Source of the DNA: CAUZIZ01 sp965218775
Lineage (GTDB): Bacteria > Acidobacteriota > UBA6911 > RPQK01 > JAJDTT01
Direction: 5' to 3'
NCBI GenBank assembly: GCA_965218775.1
Contig: CBDCLS010000004.1
Span: 124,001-188,000, forward strand
Length of the DNA stretch: 64,000 nt
Made by a program: the position numbers and the translations under genes. A model generated the notes under the pieces. The model searched no databases. It had not been told where the DNA came from and saw only the letters and a list, made by a program, of their open reading frames with translations. Positions 49,589 through 61,039 of the stretch are shown piece by piece (within the stretch, counting starts at the first letter, position 1; every line of letters begins with the position of its first letter).

Positions 49589-50941
49589 ATGCGAAGGTTG
49601 TTCGGGACGGATGGCATCCGGGGGGTAGCACGAGAACATCCACTGGACGCCGGGACCATCTGGCGGGTCGGAACTTGCTTGAGCCAGCTGGGAAAGCGCC
49701 GCCTCGTCATCGGTCGGGATACACGAGAGAGCGGTCCCTGGATAGAGTCGATACTGACCCAGGCTTTGGAGAGCCAGGGAGGCGAGGTACGACACGCTGG
49801 CGTAATGACTACCCCCGGTGTTTCTTTCCTTTGCCAGAACCTGGGGTGTGACGGTGGTATTTCCGTCTCGGCTTCTCACAATGTCTACAGCGACAACGGT
49901 CTCAAAATCTTTTCTGCAGACGGGACAAAGCTCTCCGATCAAGAGGAGCAATCCCTCGAGGACGCGGTAGAAGCTGCTCCCTCTCTCGCGCAAGATCTAG
50001 GTAAACAGGAGGAGAGCTTCCACAGCGACGGAAGCGGGGCTCTCTCTTCCGACGGCGAGTGCTTCGACCGGTACCTCGACTCCCTTCAGTCGATCTCACG
50101 TCTCGAGTCCTTGTCACCCTTGAGAATTGTATTGGACTGTGCCAACGGGGCGGCATTCGGGTTGGCTCCGAGCGCCTTCGAACGGGTGGGGGCAACCGTC
50201 ATCCGTCACAATACCGAACCCGACGGCCGCAACATCAACCAGCAGTGCGGGGCGGTACACCCGGAGGCGATGTCAGCAGAGGTCGTCGCCACTGGGGCAG
50301 ATCTCGGGGTCGCATTCGATGGCGATGCAGATCGCTGCATGATGTCGGACAGCACTGGCCAGATCTTCGATGGAGACCACCTTCTCTACATCCTGGGCAT
50401 CGGATTGCTGAGGCGCAACGAGCTTGCCACTCGCTGTGTCGTTACCACTGTAATGGCCAATCTGGGACTGCAGCTCGCCCTCGAAGAGCAAGGGATCCAG
50501 ATGCTTCGAACCCCGGTAGGGGACCGACATGTCCTGGAGGAGATGGAGCGCGGAAACCACCCCCTCGGAGGCGAGCAATCAGGACACATCATCCTGCGGC
50601 GCCATGCGAAGTCGGGCGACGGTATCCTGACGGCGCTCAAGATCGCCGAGATCCTGATCGAGGAAGGTAGAGGCCTGAAAGAGCTGAGTTCCGGATTCGA
50701 GCCCTTTCCCCAAATCCAGCGCGGCGTTCCGGTTGTTGAGAAATTTGACTTCACCACCGTTCCGGAAATACAGCGAGAGATCCTGGAGGCCGAACGGAGC
50801 CTGGGAAAGCGCGGGCGAGTCCTGGTCCGTTATTCCGGAACCGAGCCACTGGTCAGGATCATGGTCGAAGGAGAAGAAAAAGACCAGGTGGTCAGACACG
50901 CCGACGCCATTGCCTCTCAGTTCCGCCAGACACAGGCCTGA
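49589..50941 (+). CDS. glmM: Phosphoglucosamine mutase
   Basis: 450 residues. It interconverts glucosamine 6- and 1-phosphate for peptidoglycan precursors. The start FGTDGIRG, the phosphoserine loop SVSASHN (active Ser at residue 96), the Mg-binding DGDADRC near 247 and GEQSGHII near 329 are all present, and RYSGTEPLVRIMVEG binds the phosphate at the C-terminus. It ends the ftsH-folP-cdaA-ybbR-glmM run. In other bacteria CdaA and GlmM interact, so the neighbourhood has functional meaning. Confidence 0.95.
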   Translation: MRRLFGTDGIRGVAREHPLDAGTIWRVGTCLSQLGKRRLVIGRDTRESGPWIESILTQALESQGGEVRHAGVMTTPGVSFLCQNLGCDGGISVSASHNVYSDNGLKIFSADGTKLSDQEEQSLEDAVEAAPSLAQDLGKQEESFHSDGSGALSSDGECFDRYLDSLQSISRLESLSPLRIVLDCANGAAFGLAPSAFERVGATVIRHNTEPDGRNINQQCGAVHPEAMSAEVVATGADLGVAFDGDADRCMMSDSTGQIFDGDHLLYILGIGLLRRNELATRCVVTTVMANLGLQLALEEQGIQMLRTPVGDRHVLEEMERGNHPLGGEQSGHIILRRHAKSGDGILTALKIAEILIEEGRGLKELSSGFEPFPQIQRGVPVVEKFDFTTVPEIQREILEAERSLGKRGRVLVRYSGTEPLVRIMVEGEEKDQVVRHADAIASQFRQTQA

Positions 50942-51320
50942 ACCGGTGGAAACCAAGAGTGGCGAGCATCACAACGGGCTGCGGCCGAGGACCGCTCCCG
51001 ATGAGCCCCGAGAGCGCTGGCCCCATTCGAGAAAGAAACTTCGGGTCCGGTGATAGCGGTGGCCTCCAGGCCGCCGTCCGAGCCAAAGGCTCCGAACAAT
51101 AAGACTTCGGCCTGGAGGCCAAAGCTACTTCTGCAAATGAAGTTTCAGCTTAGTCCTGCTCCCGCCTGGCTCCGTTCAGGCGCGAACTCTGTCTTCGGTC
51201 CTTGGCGCCGGTGAGAGGGGTGAGATAAACTCAATATGTGTTGGACTTGACAGACGCGGACCCTGGAGCTGCTTGCGGCGAGCCCTCTGAACTGCTCATG
51301 ATAACTGATTAGCTGGTCAC
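50942..51320. repeat. Intergenic region with a 13-bp-arm palindrome and a shared 17-mer
   Basis: No gene is visible. GGCCTCCAGGCCG (51061-51073) pairs with CGGCCTGGAGGCC (51108-51120) around a 34-base centre. The 17-mer AATGAAGTTTCAGCTTA at 51136-51152 recurs as its exact complement at 60620-60636 beside another palindrome. The remaining 170 bp before mfd contain TTGACA at 51247 but no matching -10 box that I trust. Confidence 0.6.
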
Positions 51321-54836
<3,516 letters not shown>

Positions 54837-55759
54837 CCAGGTCGGACCCGGTTTCACGCTCACTCACCCGGCCCTTCTGCTCTCGGCAATCTTGTGTACG
54901 AGTGCCTGCAAGCTGGCCGTAGAGGAAACATCATCTAAGCCAGATATTTCAACGGTGGCTTCGGTAAACGGACGCCCGGTCAGCAATCAAGAGTTTCAGG
55001 CTTATCTCGGACCCAGCCTGTCTGAGGAAACGGGATCGGTAGCGAACCGACGCGAGCAGTTCCGCGATTTTCTGACCCAGCAAATCCTGCTAAATCGCGC
55101 GGAAGAAAAGGGCATTACCGTCACAGATGTCGAACTGCAGGAACAAATCCGGGACGACCAGGAAGGCGGGACCTCAAACACTAAAGCTGTGAATCGCTTA
55201 CGCGCTTTTCTCAGGATCCAGAAACTATTGAAGAAAGAGCTCGGTCCGCAAATCAACGTCACCTACCCCGAGATGCGGAGCTACTATGAAGACAACAAAG
55301 AGCGCTTCGTTGTGAAGGACTGCGTTCGGGTACTGGAGATAAGGATCTGGGATCGGAATGAGGCCGAAGAGATCGCGGAACGCCTGGCTCCCAATGATGT
55401 CCGGAGGTTTGAAGAGATCGCTCGGCTCCACTCCCAGGGTGCCACGGCCGCCTGGGGAGGACATCTAGGGTCCTTCGAACGCGGCGATCTGCCCCAGGAG
55501 TTCGAAGAAGTAATATTCTCCTTGAAGGCGGGTGGGATCAGCAGGATCGTTCGCTCGCACCAGGGCTATCATATTTTTATGGCGGAAGAGAAAATTCCTC
55601 AGCATTCTCAAAGGTTCTACGAGGTGCAAGCGGGAATCTTCGAGAATCTGGTCAGCGAAAAGGAAATCGTCGCCAGAGACGCCTACCTTGAGGAGCTGCT
55701 CGATACCGCTTCGATTCAAATCTACGACGAAGCTCTCAATTTTGGAGGAATATTGCGGC

Positions 55760-56842
55760 ATGCTGAGACCAAGTATTGATCTGCCAAGGATATCTGGGAT
55801 ATCCGTTTTTGGAAGAACTCCAAGGGTTGTTGTACTGTCGTTTTTGCTTCTCTTGTCGACTCCTCTACGAGGGCAGGAAGAGCCGGTTGTACTCGATGAA
55901 ATCGTAGCCAAGGTGAACGAAGAGATCATCACGTTGAACGACGTGGAAGGAGAGTTGTCGGTGCTGAAGGCTGGTCTCCAGAGAATCGAGGACCAAGAAG
56001 ACCGGGCCAAGCGTTTCGAAGTCGAAAAACGGGCTACGCTCAGGGGGATGATCGAGAGCAGGCTCATGATGCAGAAGGCGGAAGAAATGGGAATCGGAGC
56101 CGATGCCGATGTCCAGGTCTCAGCCTACCTGGACTACATGCGCAAGGAGGCGGGAATTCCCAATATGGAGGTGTTCGATCAGGTCTTACGTCGGCAGGGA
56201 TCTTCACTGAAAGATCTCCGCCGCATTTCCAGGCAAAAATACATCGCGGAGGCTCTCATCTATCAACTCGTTTATTCCCGATTGACGGTGATGACTCCGG
56301 AGATTGAGGAATTCTACAACGAGAACCTCGAACGCTTTACGGAGCCTGCCGAAGTCGAGCTAGCCGAAATCCTGTTCCTTACGGAGGGAAAGGACAAGGC
56401 AACCGTCCGGAGCAAGGCCGAGAAAATCCTCTCCCAATTGAAGGCCGGGAGACCTTTCGAGGAGCTTGCCAAGGAGTCCTCCGAGGGTCCCAGCGCATCC
56501 AAGGGAGGGGCCATCGGAACCTTTAAGCGTGGATCTATGTCCGAGGCAATGGAGGCGGTTGCCTTCAGCCTCAAGGCGGGGGCGTTCAGCGAGATCGTAG
56601 AGGCCGAATACGGCTATCAGATCATTAAGATCCTGAGCCTAAAGCCTGCTCGCAAGAAGGCGTTGGAAGAAGTGCGGGGGGAGATCCAGAACGAGGTCCA
56701 TCACAAGAAAGGCCAGCCTCAGGTTCAGAAATTCCTGGAAGAACTCCGTCGCGAAAGCTATATCTACGTGGCTCCGGAGTATCGAAAACAGTTCGACGTC
56801 GAAGGACTGGGCACAGTGAAAGCCCCCGAGTCCCAGGGTTAG
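55760..56842 (+). CDS. SurA-like periplasmic chaperone/isomerase
   Basis: 360 residues from ATG 55760, about 11 bases after GGAGG; the frame is open from 55532, but that part overlaps the previous gene. A signal peptide (RVVVLSFLLLLSTPLRGQEE) precedes a SurA N-terminal domain (LDEIVAKVNEEIITLNDVEGELSVL...MIESRLMMQKAEEMGI) and one rotamase domain (AGRPFEELAKESSEGPSASKGGAIGTFKRGSM). E. coli SurA has two rotamase domains; one is common elsewhere. It overlaps the lipoprotein gene by 20 bases. The pair probably shares work on envelope proteins. Confidence 0.88.
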   Translation: MLRPSIDLPRISGISVFGRTPRVVVLSFLLLLSTPLRGQEEPVVLDEIVAKVNEEIITLNDVEGELSVLKAGLQRIEDQEDRAKRFEVEKRATLRGMIESRLMMQKAEEMGIGADADVQVSAYLDYMRKEAGIPNMEVFDQVLRRQGSSLKDLRRISRQKYIAEALIYQLVYSRLTVMTPEIEEFYNENLERFTEPAEVELAEILFLTEGKDKATVRSKAEKILSQLKAGRPFEELAKESSEGPSASKGGAIGTFKRGSMSEAMEAVAFSLKAGAFSEIVEAEYGYQIIKILSLKPARKKALEEVRGEIQNEVHHKKGQPQVQKFLEELRRESYIYVAPEYRKQFDVEGLGTVKAPESQG

Positions 56843-56859
56843 GGCAAGACCTCGCTTCT

Positions 56860-57834
56860 GTGAGCCCTGAAATCCGGCGAGCAAGAGACTCCGAGCCGAA
56901 GGACTTCACCTCACCAACGCTGGTGTGGATTTGTCCGAGCTGCGAAGCGCGCCTTCAGCAGGTCGGGCCTGAAGAGAGACTGTGCACCGGCTGCCAGACT
57001 TCCTATCCACGAGTGGAGGGCATCTGGCGCTGCTTGCCTCCTGATAGAAACCGACACTTTGCTCAATTCATCCGCGAATACACGGAGGTAAGAAGGGCAG
57101 AGGGTCGCGGTTCCGACGACGGCACCTTCTATCGCTCTCTCCCGGTTCAGGATTTTTCGGGACGGCACAGCGAGGACTGGCGGATTCGGTCCATCAGCTA
57201 TCAGAAGTTGATCGAGCGGATTCTGACTCAGGGCGGGTCGGAAGAAGGAAAGGCCCCGGGGGTCCTTGATCTGGGAGCGGGTAACGGATGGTTGTCCTAC
57301 CGTCTGTCCGCCCGCGGCCATCAGACAATAGCCGTTGACCTACTCACCGACAAAGCGGACGGGCTAGGAGCCCAGGTCCACTACCCGACGGCCTTTACCT
57401 CGGTGCAGGCCGAGTTCGATCACCTTCCCTTCGAATCCAACCAATTCGGGCTTGCCATCTTCAATGCCTCCTTTCACTACGCCACCAATTACGAGCTCAC
57501 TCTGGTTGAAGCCCTCCGGGTACTGGAATCGGGGGGCCGCGTGGCAATCATGGATTCACCGGTCTATCGAAGCGTCAGCAGCGGAGAAGAAATGGTGCGA
57601 GAACGGGAGGCGGCCTTCCGTAGTAAGTATGGATTCGCCTCGAACTCACTTCCGAACGAAAATTTCCTGACCTATGATCGGCTCCAGGATCTTGGACATC
57701 GTCTCTCACTAAGCTGGGAGTTCATCAGACCCTACTACGGATTGTGCTGGGCCCTGCGACCCTGGCGGGCGAGATTGCGGGGACGACGTGAACCGGCAAG
57801 CTTCCTTTTGATCGTGGGTACCGCAAGAAAGTAG
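56860..57834 (+). CDS. Class I SAM-dependent methyltransferase with N-terminal zinc ribbon
   Basis: 324 residues, GTG start 56860. The N-terminal 60 residues carry WICPSCEARL and ERLCTGCQTSYPRVEGIWRCL, a Trm112-like four-Cys ribbon. The methyltransferase core has motif I VLDLGAGNGWLSYRLSARG (about residue 134), VDLL and the Asp region AEFDHLPFESNQFGLAIFNASFHYA, then ALRVLESGGRVAIMDSP. The layout resembles small-molecule or lipid C/O-methyltransferases rather than rRNA enzymes. It is 17 bp after the SurA-like gene and just before a second methyltransferase. Confidence 0.8.
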   Translation: MSPEIRRARDSEPKDFTSPTLVWICPSCEARLQQVGPEERLCTGCQTSYPRVEGIWRCLPPDRNRHFAQFIREYTEVRRAEGRGSDDGTFYRSLPVQDFSGRHSEDWRIRSISYQKLIERILTQGGSEEGKAPGVLDLGAGNGWLSYRLSARGHQTIAVDLLTDKADGLGAQVHYPTAFTSVQAEFDHLPFESNQFGLAIFNASFHYATNYELTLVEALRVLESGGRVAIMDSPVYRSVSSGEEMVREREAAFRSKYGFASNSLPNENFLTYDRLQDLGHRLSLSWEFIRPYYGLCWALRPWRARLRGRREPASFLLIVGTARK

Positions 57835-57845
57835 ACCTCGTCCTC

Positions 57846-58553
57846 ATGCTGGAAACTCGGACAAGACCAAATTGGTTCCGAAAACTTTGGCATCTGCTGG
57901 TATGGATTCAGTTTCAGCTTTTTCACAGGAACCGCTTGAGTCGCATCGTGCTGGAACGGGTGCGCAATTTGGAAATTGTGGTTTTGCCCCAAGTCTTTAA
58001 CCCCCACTTGTTCTATACCAGCAACTTTCTCGTCAGGCATTTGGATTCGGAGTCAATCCCGACCGGTTCACGAGTCTTGGATATGGGGACCGGATCTGGC
58101 GTTTGCGCCGTCGTAGCTGCGTCCCTGGGGAACCAGGTGGTGGCCGTGGACATCGACCCCGACGCCGCACGCTGTGCCCGCATCAACGCACTGATCCACC
58201 AACTGGAGGATCGCATCGAAGTCCGTCAGGGAGACCTCTTTGCGCCGGTTGAGGGAGAACGTTTTGATACTGTCCTGTTCAATCCTCCCTATTTTCGGGG
58301 GGAGCCCAAGGGCCAGCTGGACCGGGCCTTCCGCAGCCAGCAGGTGGCGACACGATTCTCGGAAGGATTGCCCCGACACCTCGCCGCCGCCGGCTCCGCC
58401 CTTGTAGTCCTCTCGTCCAGCGGGGAAATAGCGACTTTTCTGGACGAATTCGCTTCCCATTCGCTGGCTATTGAACTGATCGCGGAGCAGGATGTGGTCA
58501 ACGAGCTATTGAAGTTGTACCGCCTTAGGGTTCGCGCAGAAATAACTTGGTAG
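57846..58553 (+). CDS. PrmC/HemK-like methyltransferase with element-encoded C-terminus
   Basis: 235 residues. Motif I VLDMGTGSGVCAVVAASLGNQVVAVDIDPDAARCARINA (about residue 79) and the NPPY catalytic motif in FDTVLFNPPYFRGEPKG place it with N-modifying methyltransferases that act on planar amides or amines. The last codons (from about LRVRAEITW) and the stop lie in the left arm of a palindromic element (58523-58713), so the native C-terminus has been replaced by a few residues. The fold is complete before that. It starts 11 bp after the preceding methyltransferase gene. Confidence 0.83.
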   Translation: MLETRTRPNWFRKLWHLLVWIQFQLFHRNRLSRIVLERVRNLEIVVLPQVFNPHLFYTSNFLVRHLDSESIPTGSRVLDMGTGSGVCAVVAASLGNQVVAVDIDPDAARCARINALIHQLEDRIEVRQGDLFAPVEGERFDTVLFNPPYFRGEPKGQLDRAFRSQQVATRFSEGLPRHLAAAGSALVVLSSSGEIATFLDEFASHSLAIELIAEQDVVNELLKLYRLRVRAEITW

Positions 58554-58713
58554 AATTGGCGCTCAGATTTGCGTCAGATTTGGCCGCGAACGATTGAGCG
58601 AAACCGCAGGCGTAGCCGGGCCTACGTTGAGGATTTCGCGATTGAGGAGAGGCCGAAGATGGTGTGAAGATGAGATGCCAAAATGCCAAGTTATTTCTGC
58701 GCGAGCCCTTAGG
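58523..58713. mobile_element. 191-bp palindromic MITE-like element
   Basis: The left arm runs CCTTAGGGTTCGCGCAGAAA to TAACTTGG (58523-58550); the right arm (58686-58713) is its complement with about two mismatches. The centre contains a 30-base core that recurs at 36014-36043. The left arm overlaps the 3' end of the methyltransferase gene and supplies its stop codon. No transposase is inside. Confidence 0.8.
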
Positions 58714-58740
58714 GCTAAAACGGCAGCGTGAGAACACCAA

Positions 58741-60252
58741 TTGGTGACGCTCCCGGGTGCCCGGGTCCCAGCATATGCTGATTCTTTACAACCCCCCCCC
58801 AGCTCTTCTGAGAGAAAGCCGGTTCTCCCGATGTCGCTCCTGGCGCTGGGCGCGCTGCTGGAAGAAAAGCACGACTACCTGATCATAGACGGCAATCTGG
58901 AAGAGGATCCGGTTGAGAGCATCGAGCGGGCCATCCGGGAGACTCGGGCTGAGGTCCTGGCGGTGACGGTGATGCCGGGCCCACAACTCAGCCATGCCGT
59001 TCCCCAGTGCCGGCTTCTCAAAGCACGGTACCCTGACCTCACCATCATTTGGGGCGGATACTTCCCTACTCAGCACTACGATGTCTGCCTCCGCGCTGAG
59101 TACGTGGACTACGTGATCGTGGGTCACGGCGAGCATGTCCTGAGGGACCTTCTGGATGCGCTCAGACTGGGGAAGAATCCCGCAACGATTCCCGGATTGG
59201 CCTATCGATTGTCCAGCTCAGATTCGGTCAATTTCACTGGCACCGCGCCAATTCCGCATCCGGATCAGCTCCCCGACTTTCCCTACCATCGGGTCGATAT
59301 TCAGCGCTACCATCGGCGGACTTTTCTGGGAAACCGGACGCTTTCTCAACACTCCAGCTACGGCTGCCCCTTTCTTTGCAATTTCTGCGCTGTGGTCAAT
59401 CTGGTGAAGGGCCGCTGGTTGGCCCAATCGGCCGAGCGCACGGCCTCAACCACACGCTATCTAGCCAGTCAGTTTGGTGCCGACGCCATCGAGTTCCACG
59501 ACAACAACTTCTTCGTCAGCGAAGAACGGACAGCCGAGTTCGCCGGTCGAATCGCTGATCTGGGAATCTCCTGGTGGGGTGAATCGCGTATCGATACGCT
59601 GCTGAAGTATTCCGACTCCACCTGGAAACTTATGCGGCAAAGCGGCCTGAAAATGGTGTTTCTGGGGGCGGAGTCTGGCTCCGATGAGACCCTGAGAGCA
59701 ATGGACAAGGGCGGTACCGCATCGGTTGACAAGACCCTAGCCATCGCCGAGAAGATGGCACACGTGGGAATCATCCCGGAATTCTCTTTCGTCCTGGGAA
59801 ACCCACCAGATCCAGAGGCCGACGCTCATCAGACGCTGGAGTTCATCCGCAGCTTGAAACGCGTGAATCCGGCCAGCGAGATCATCCTCTACTTCTACAC
59901 CCCGGTACCTTTGGCAGGAACCCTCTACGAGCAAGCCAAATCTCAGGGATTCCTTTTTCCCCAGACTCTAGAGGAGTGGATCGGACCAGAATGGCTCGAG
60001 TTCTCACAGAGGCGCAGCAGTCTGATGCCCTGGGCGACGGATTCACTGCGAAGAAGGATCCAGAACTTCGAGCGGGTCCTGAATGCCTACTACCCAACCG
60101 CTACCGATCTCAAGTTGACGGGATCGATTCGAGTTCTACTGCGCGCCCTCGCGGCCTGGCGCTATCGCCTACGGATCTACGGCTTGCCGCTGGAGCTGGC
60201 ACTGCTGCACCGGTTGATTCCGTACCGGCGTCCGGAGACTTCGGGGTTCTAG
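58741..60252 (+). CDS. B12-binding-type radical SAM enzyme (class B-like), frame broken near start
   Basis: The open frame is 503 residues. After an N-terminal cobalamin-binding Rossmann-type domain (DYLIIDGNLEEDPVESIERA...LTIIWGGYFPTQH), the radical SAM core has YGCPFLCNFCAVV (CxxxCxxC, about residue 209), followed by FVSEERTAEFAGRIADL, FLGAESGSDETLRAMDKGG and EFSFVLGNPPDPE. The natural start appears to be ATG 58775 (MLILYNPPP), which matches the first strand of this family, but a tract of nine C at 58792-58800 puts it out of frame with the rest; ten C would restore it. In the present frame translation must begin at a TTG or GTG near 58741, or at ATG 58831. Substrate unknown. Confidence 0.83.
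   Translation: MVTLPGARVPAYADSLQPPPSSSERKPVLPMSLLALGALLEEKHDYLIIDGNLEEDPVESIERAIRETRAEVLAVTVMPGPQLSHAVPQCRLLKARYPDLTIIWGGYFPTQHYDVCLRAEYVDYVIVGHGEHVLRDLLDALRLGKNPATIPGLAYRLSSSDSVNFTGTAPIPHPDQLPDFPYHRVDIQRYHRRTFLGNRTLSQHSSYGCPFLCNFCAVVNLVKGRWLAQSAERTASTTRYLASQFGADAIEFHDNNFFVSEERTAEFAGRIADLGISWWGESRIDTLLKYSDSTWKLMRQSGLKMVFLGAESGSDETLRAMDKGGTASVDKTLAIAEKMAHVGIIPEFSFVLGNPPDPEADAHQTLEFIRSLKRVNPASEIILYFYTPVPLAGTLYEQAKSQGFLFPQTLEEWIGPEWLEFSQRRSSLMPWATDSLRRRIQNFERVLNAYYPTATDLKLTGSIRVLLRALAAWRYRLRIYGLPLELALLHRLIPYRRPETSGF
58792..58800 (+). repeat. C9 homopolymer in the radical SAM gene
   Basis: Nine C follow ATG CTG ATT CTT TAC AA. One added C joins this start to the downstream frame. A G9 run (60252-60260) begins with the last base of the gene's stop codon. 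Slippage or a sequencing miscount could equally explain the length. Confidence 0.8.
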
Positions 60253-60443
60253 GGGGGGGGGTGCAGGTTGGCCGTTGCTAGAGATGAAGGGCGGCCTTCC
60301 CGAGACCGATCAGGCTGTAGCCAACCCTGAAGGCGTTTTATACCTCCTGAGCGATAGAGGAACATACCGGCATTTTCACGCAACCCTTGCAGGGTCGAAA
60401 TCCAAAGGGGTGGCATCGTTGACCCAGGGTTCGGAAACCCTAA

Positions 60444-60618
60444 CCCGCATTTCTCATCGCCGGTCTACTACGTCGCCGCAATCATCCGCCCTGGCTATGT
60501 TTCGCTCGGTCGGCCTCCTCGACGTACTGTACAAGTACGACTGCGGAGGCCTCGGTCGCAAGCCTTGCCAGGACGGCCCTTGCGACGCCTCGCTACGACA
60601 GGCGATGAGAAATGCGGG
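60444..60618. repeat. Palindromic element with 18-bp perfect arms
   Basis: CCCGCATTTCTCATCGCC (60444-60461) is the exact complement of 60601-60618. The 139-base centre has no gene. The 17-mer TAAGCTGAAACTTCATT follows immediately at 60620-60636 and is shared, inverted, with 51136-51152. Confidence 0.8.
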
Positions 60619-60679
60619 CTAAGCTGAAACTTCATTCGAACCTCGCACGTCCCGGGTCACGGATTGCTGCGAGAACTAT

Positions 60680-60770
60680 GGAAGCCTGAAGCGCGAGCGA
60701 GGGGGTGGTCGAATGCTTTTTGGCAACGCATCTCGCAGATTCCCAACCCCTCGCTCGCGCTTCAGGCTTC
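60680..60770. repeat. Long-arm palindromic repeat, copy B
   Basis: It has the same GGAAGCCTGAAGCGCGAGCG arm as 21388-21577 but only 91 bp in total. Its complement continues the arm with a sequence like that in copy A (TCTGCGAGATGCGT, then GCCAAAA), so the two copies share one half and differ in the other. Confidence 0.82.
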
Positions 60771-60893
60771 TATGGCTCAGTCAGTTTCTTTCTCGAATGG
60801 GGCGGCGCAGCCGGGGGGCCACTGACCTGAAAGTCGGCTCCCGAATTGGCCGACTTTCTTCCTGGAATGATCCAGCGTCAGCTGGTGGCCCCA

Positions 60894-60931
60894 CTGGGCT
60901 GATATACGCAACCCCGTTGGGGTTGACCTCG
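60894..60931 (+). repeat. 38-base dispersed hairpin repeat, copy B
   Basis: It matches 11189-11226 at 33 of 38 positions. The hairpin reads CAACCCCGTTGGGGTTG, with paired substitutions relative to copy A. Confidence 0.7.
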
Positions 60932-61039
60932 CTTGATTTTTTCCAGGAAAAAGGTGCCTCCGCGAAAAATGGGATGCAACCTGCCCTAAGATTTCCAAAT
61001 CTGTTCAATCTTCTTTAGGATGGAAGGAACGGTAACGTG

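Larger units (their letters stand above)
60261..61036. other. Repeat-rich intergenic region without genes
   Basis: The 776 bp between the two radical SAM genes contain no credible gene. They hold three distinct repeats: an 18-bp-arm palindrome (60444-60618) with an adjoining 17-mer, copy B of the long-arm palindrome (60680-60770) and copy B of the 38-base hairpin (60894-60931). The density of repeats suggests a landing zone for non-autonomous elements. Confidence 0.65.

Noticed and set aside
51247..51252. TTGACA upstream of mfd as a promoter
   Set aside because: No -10 box at 16-19 bp. It may be a chance match, so I did not list it as a promoter.
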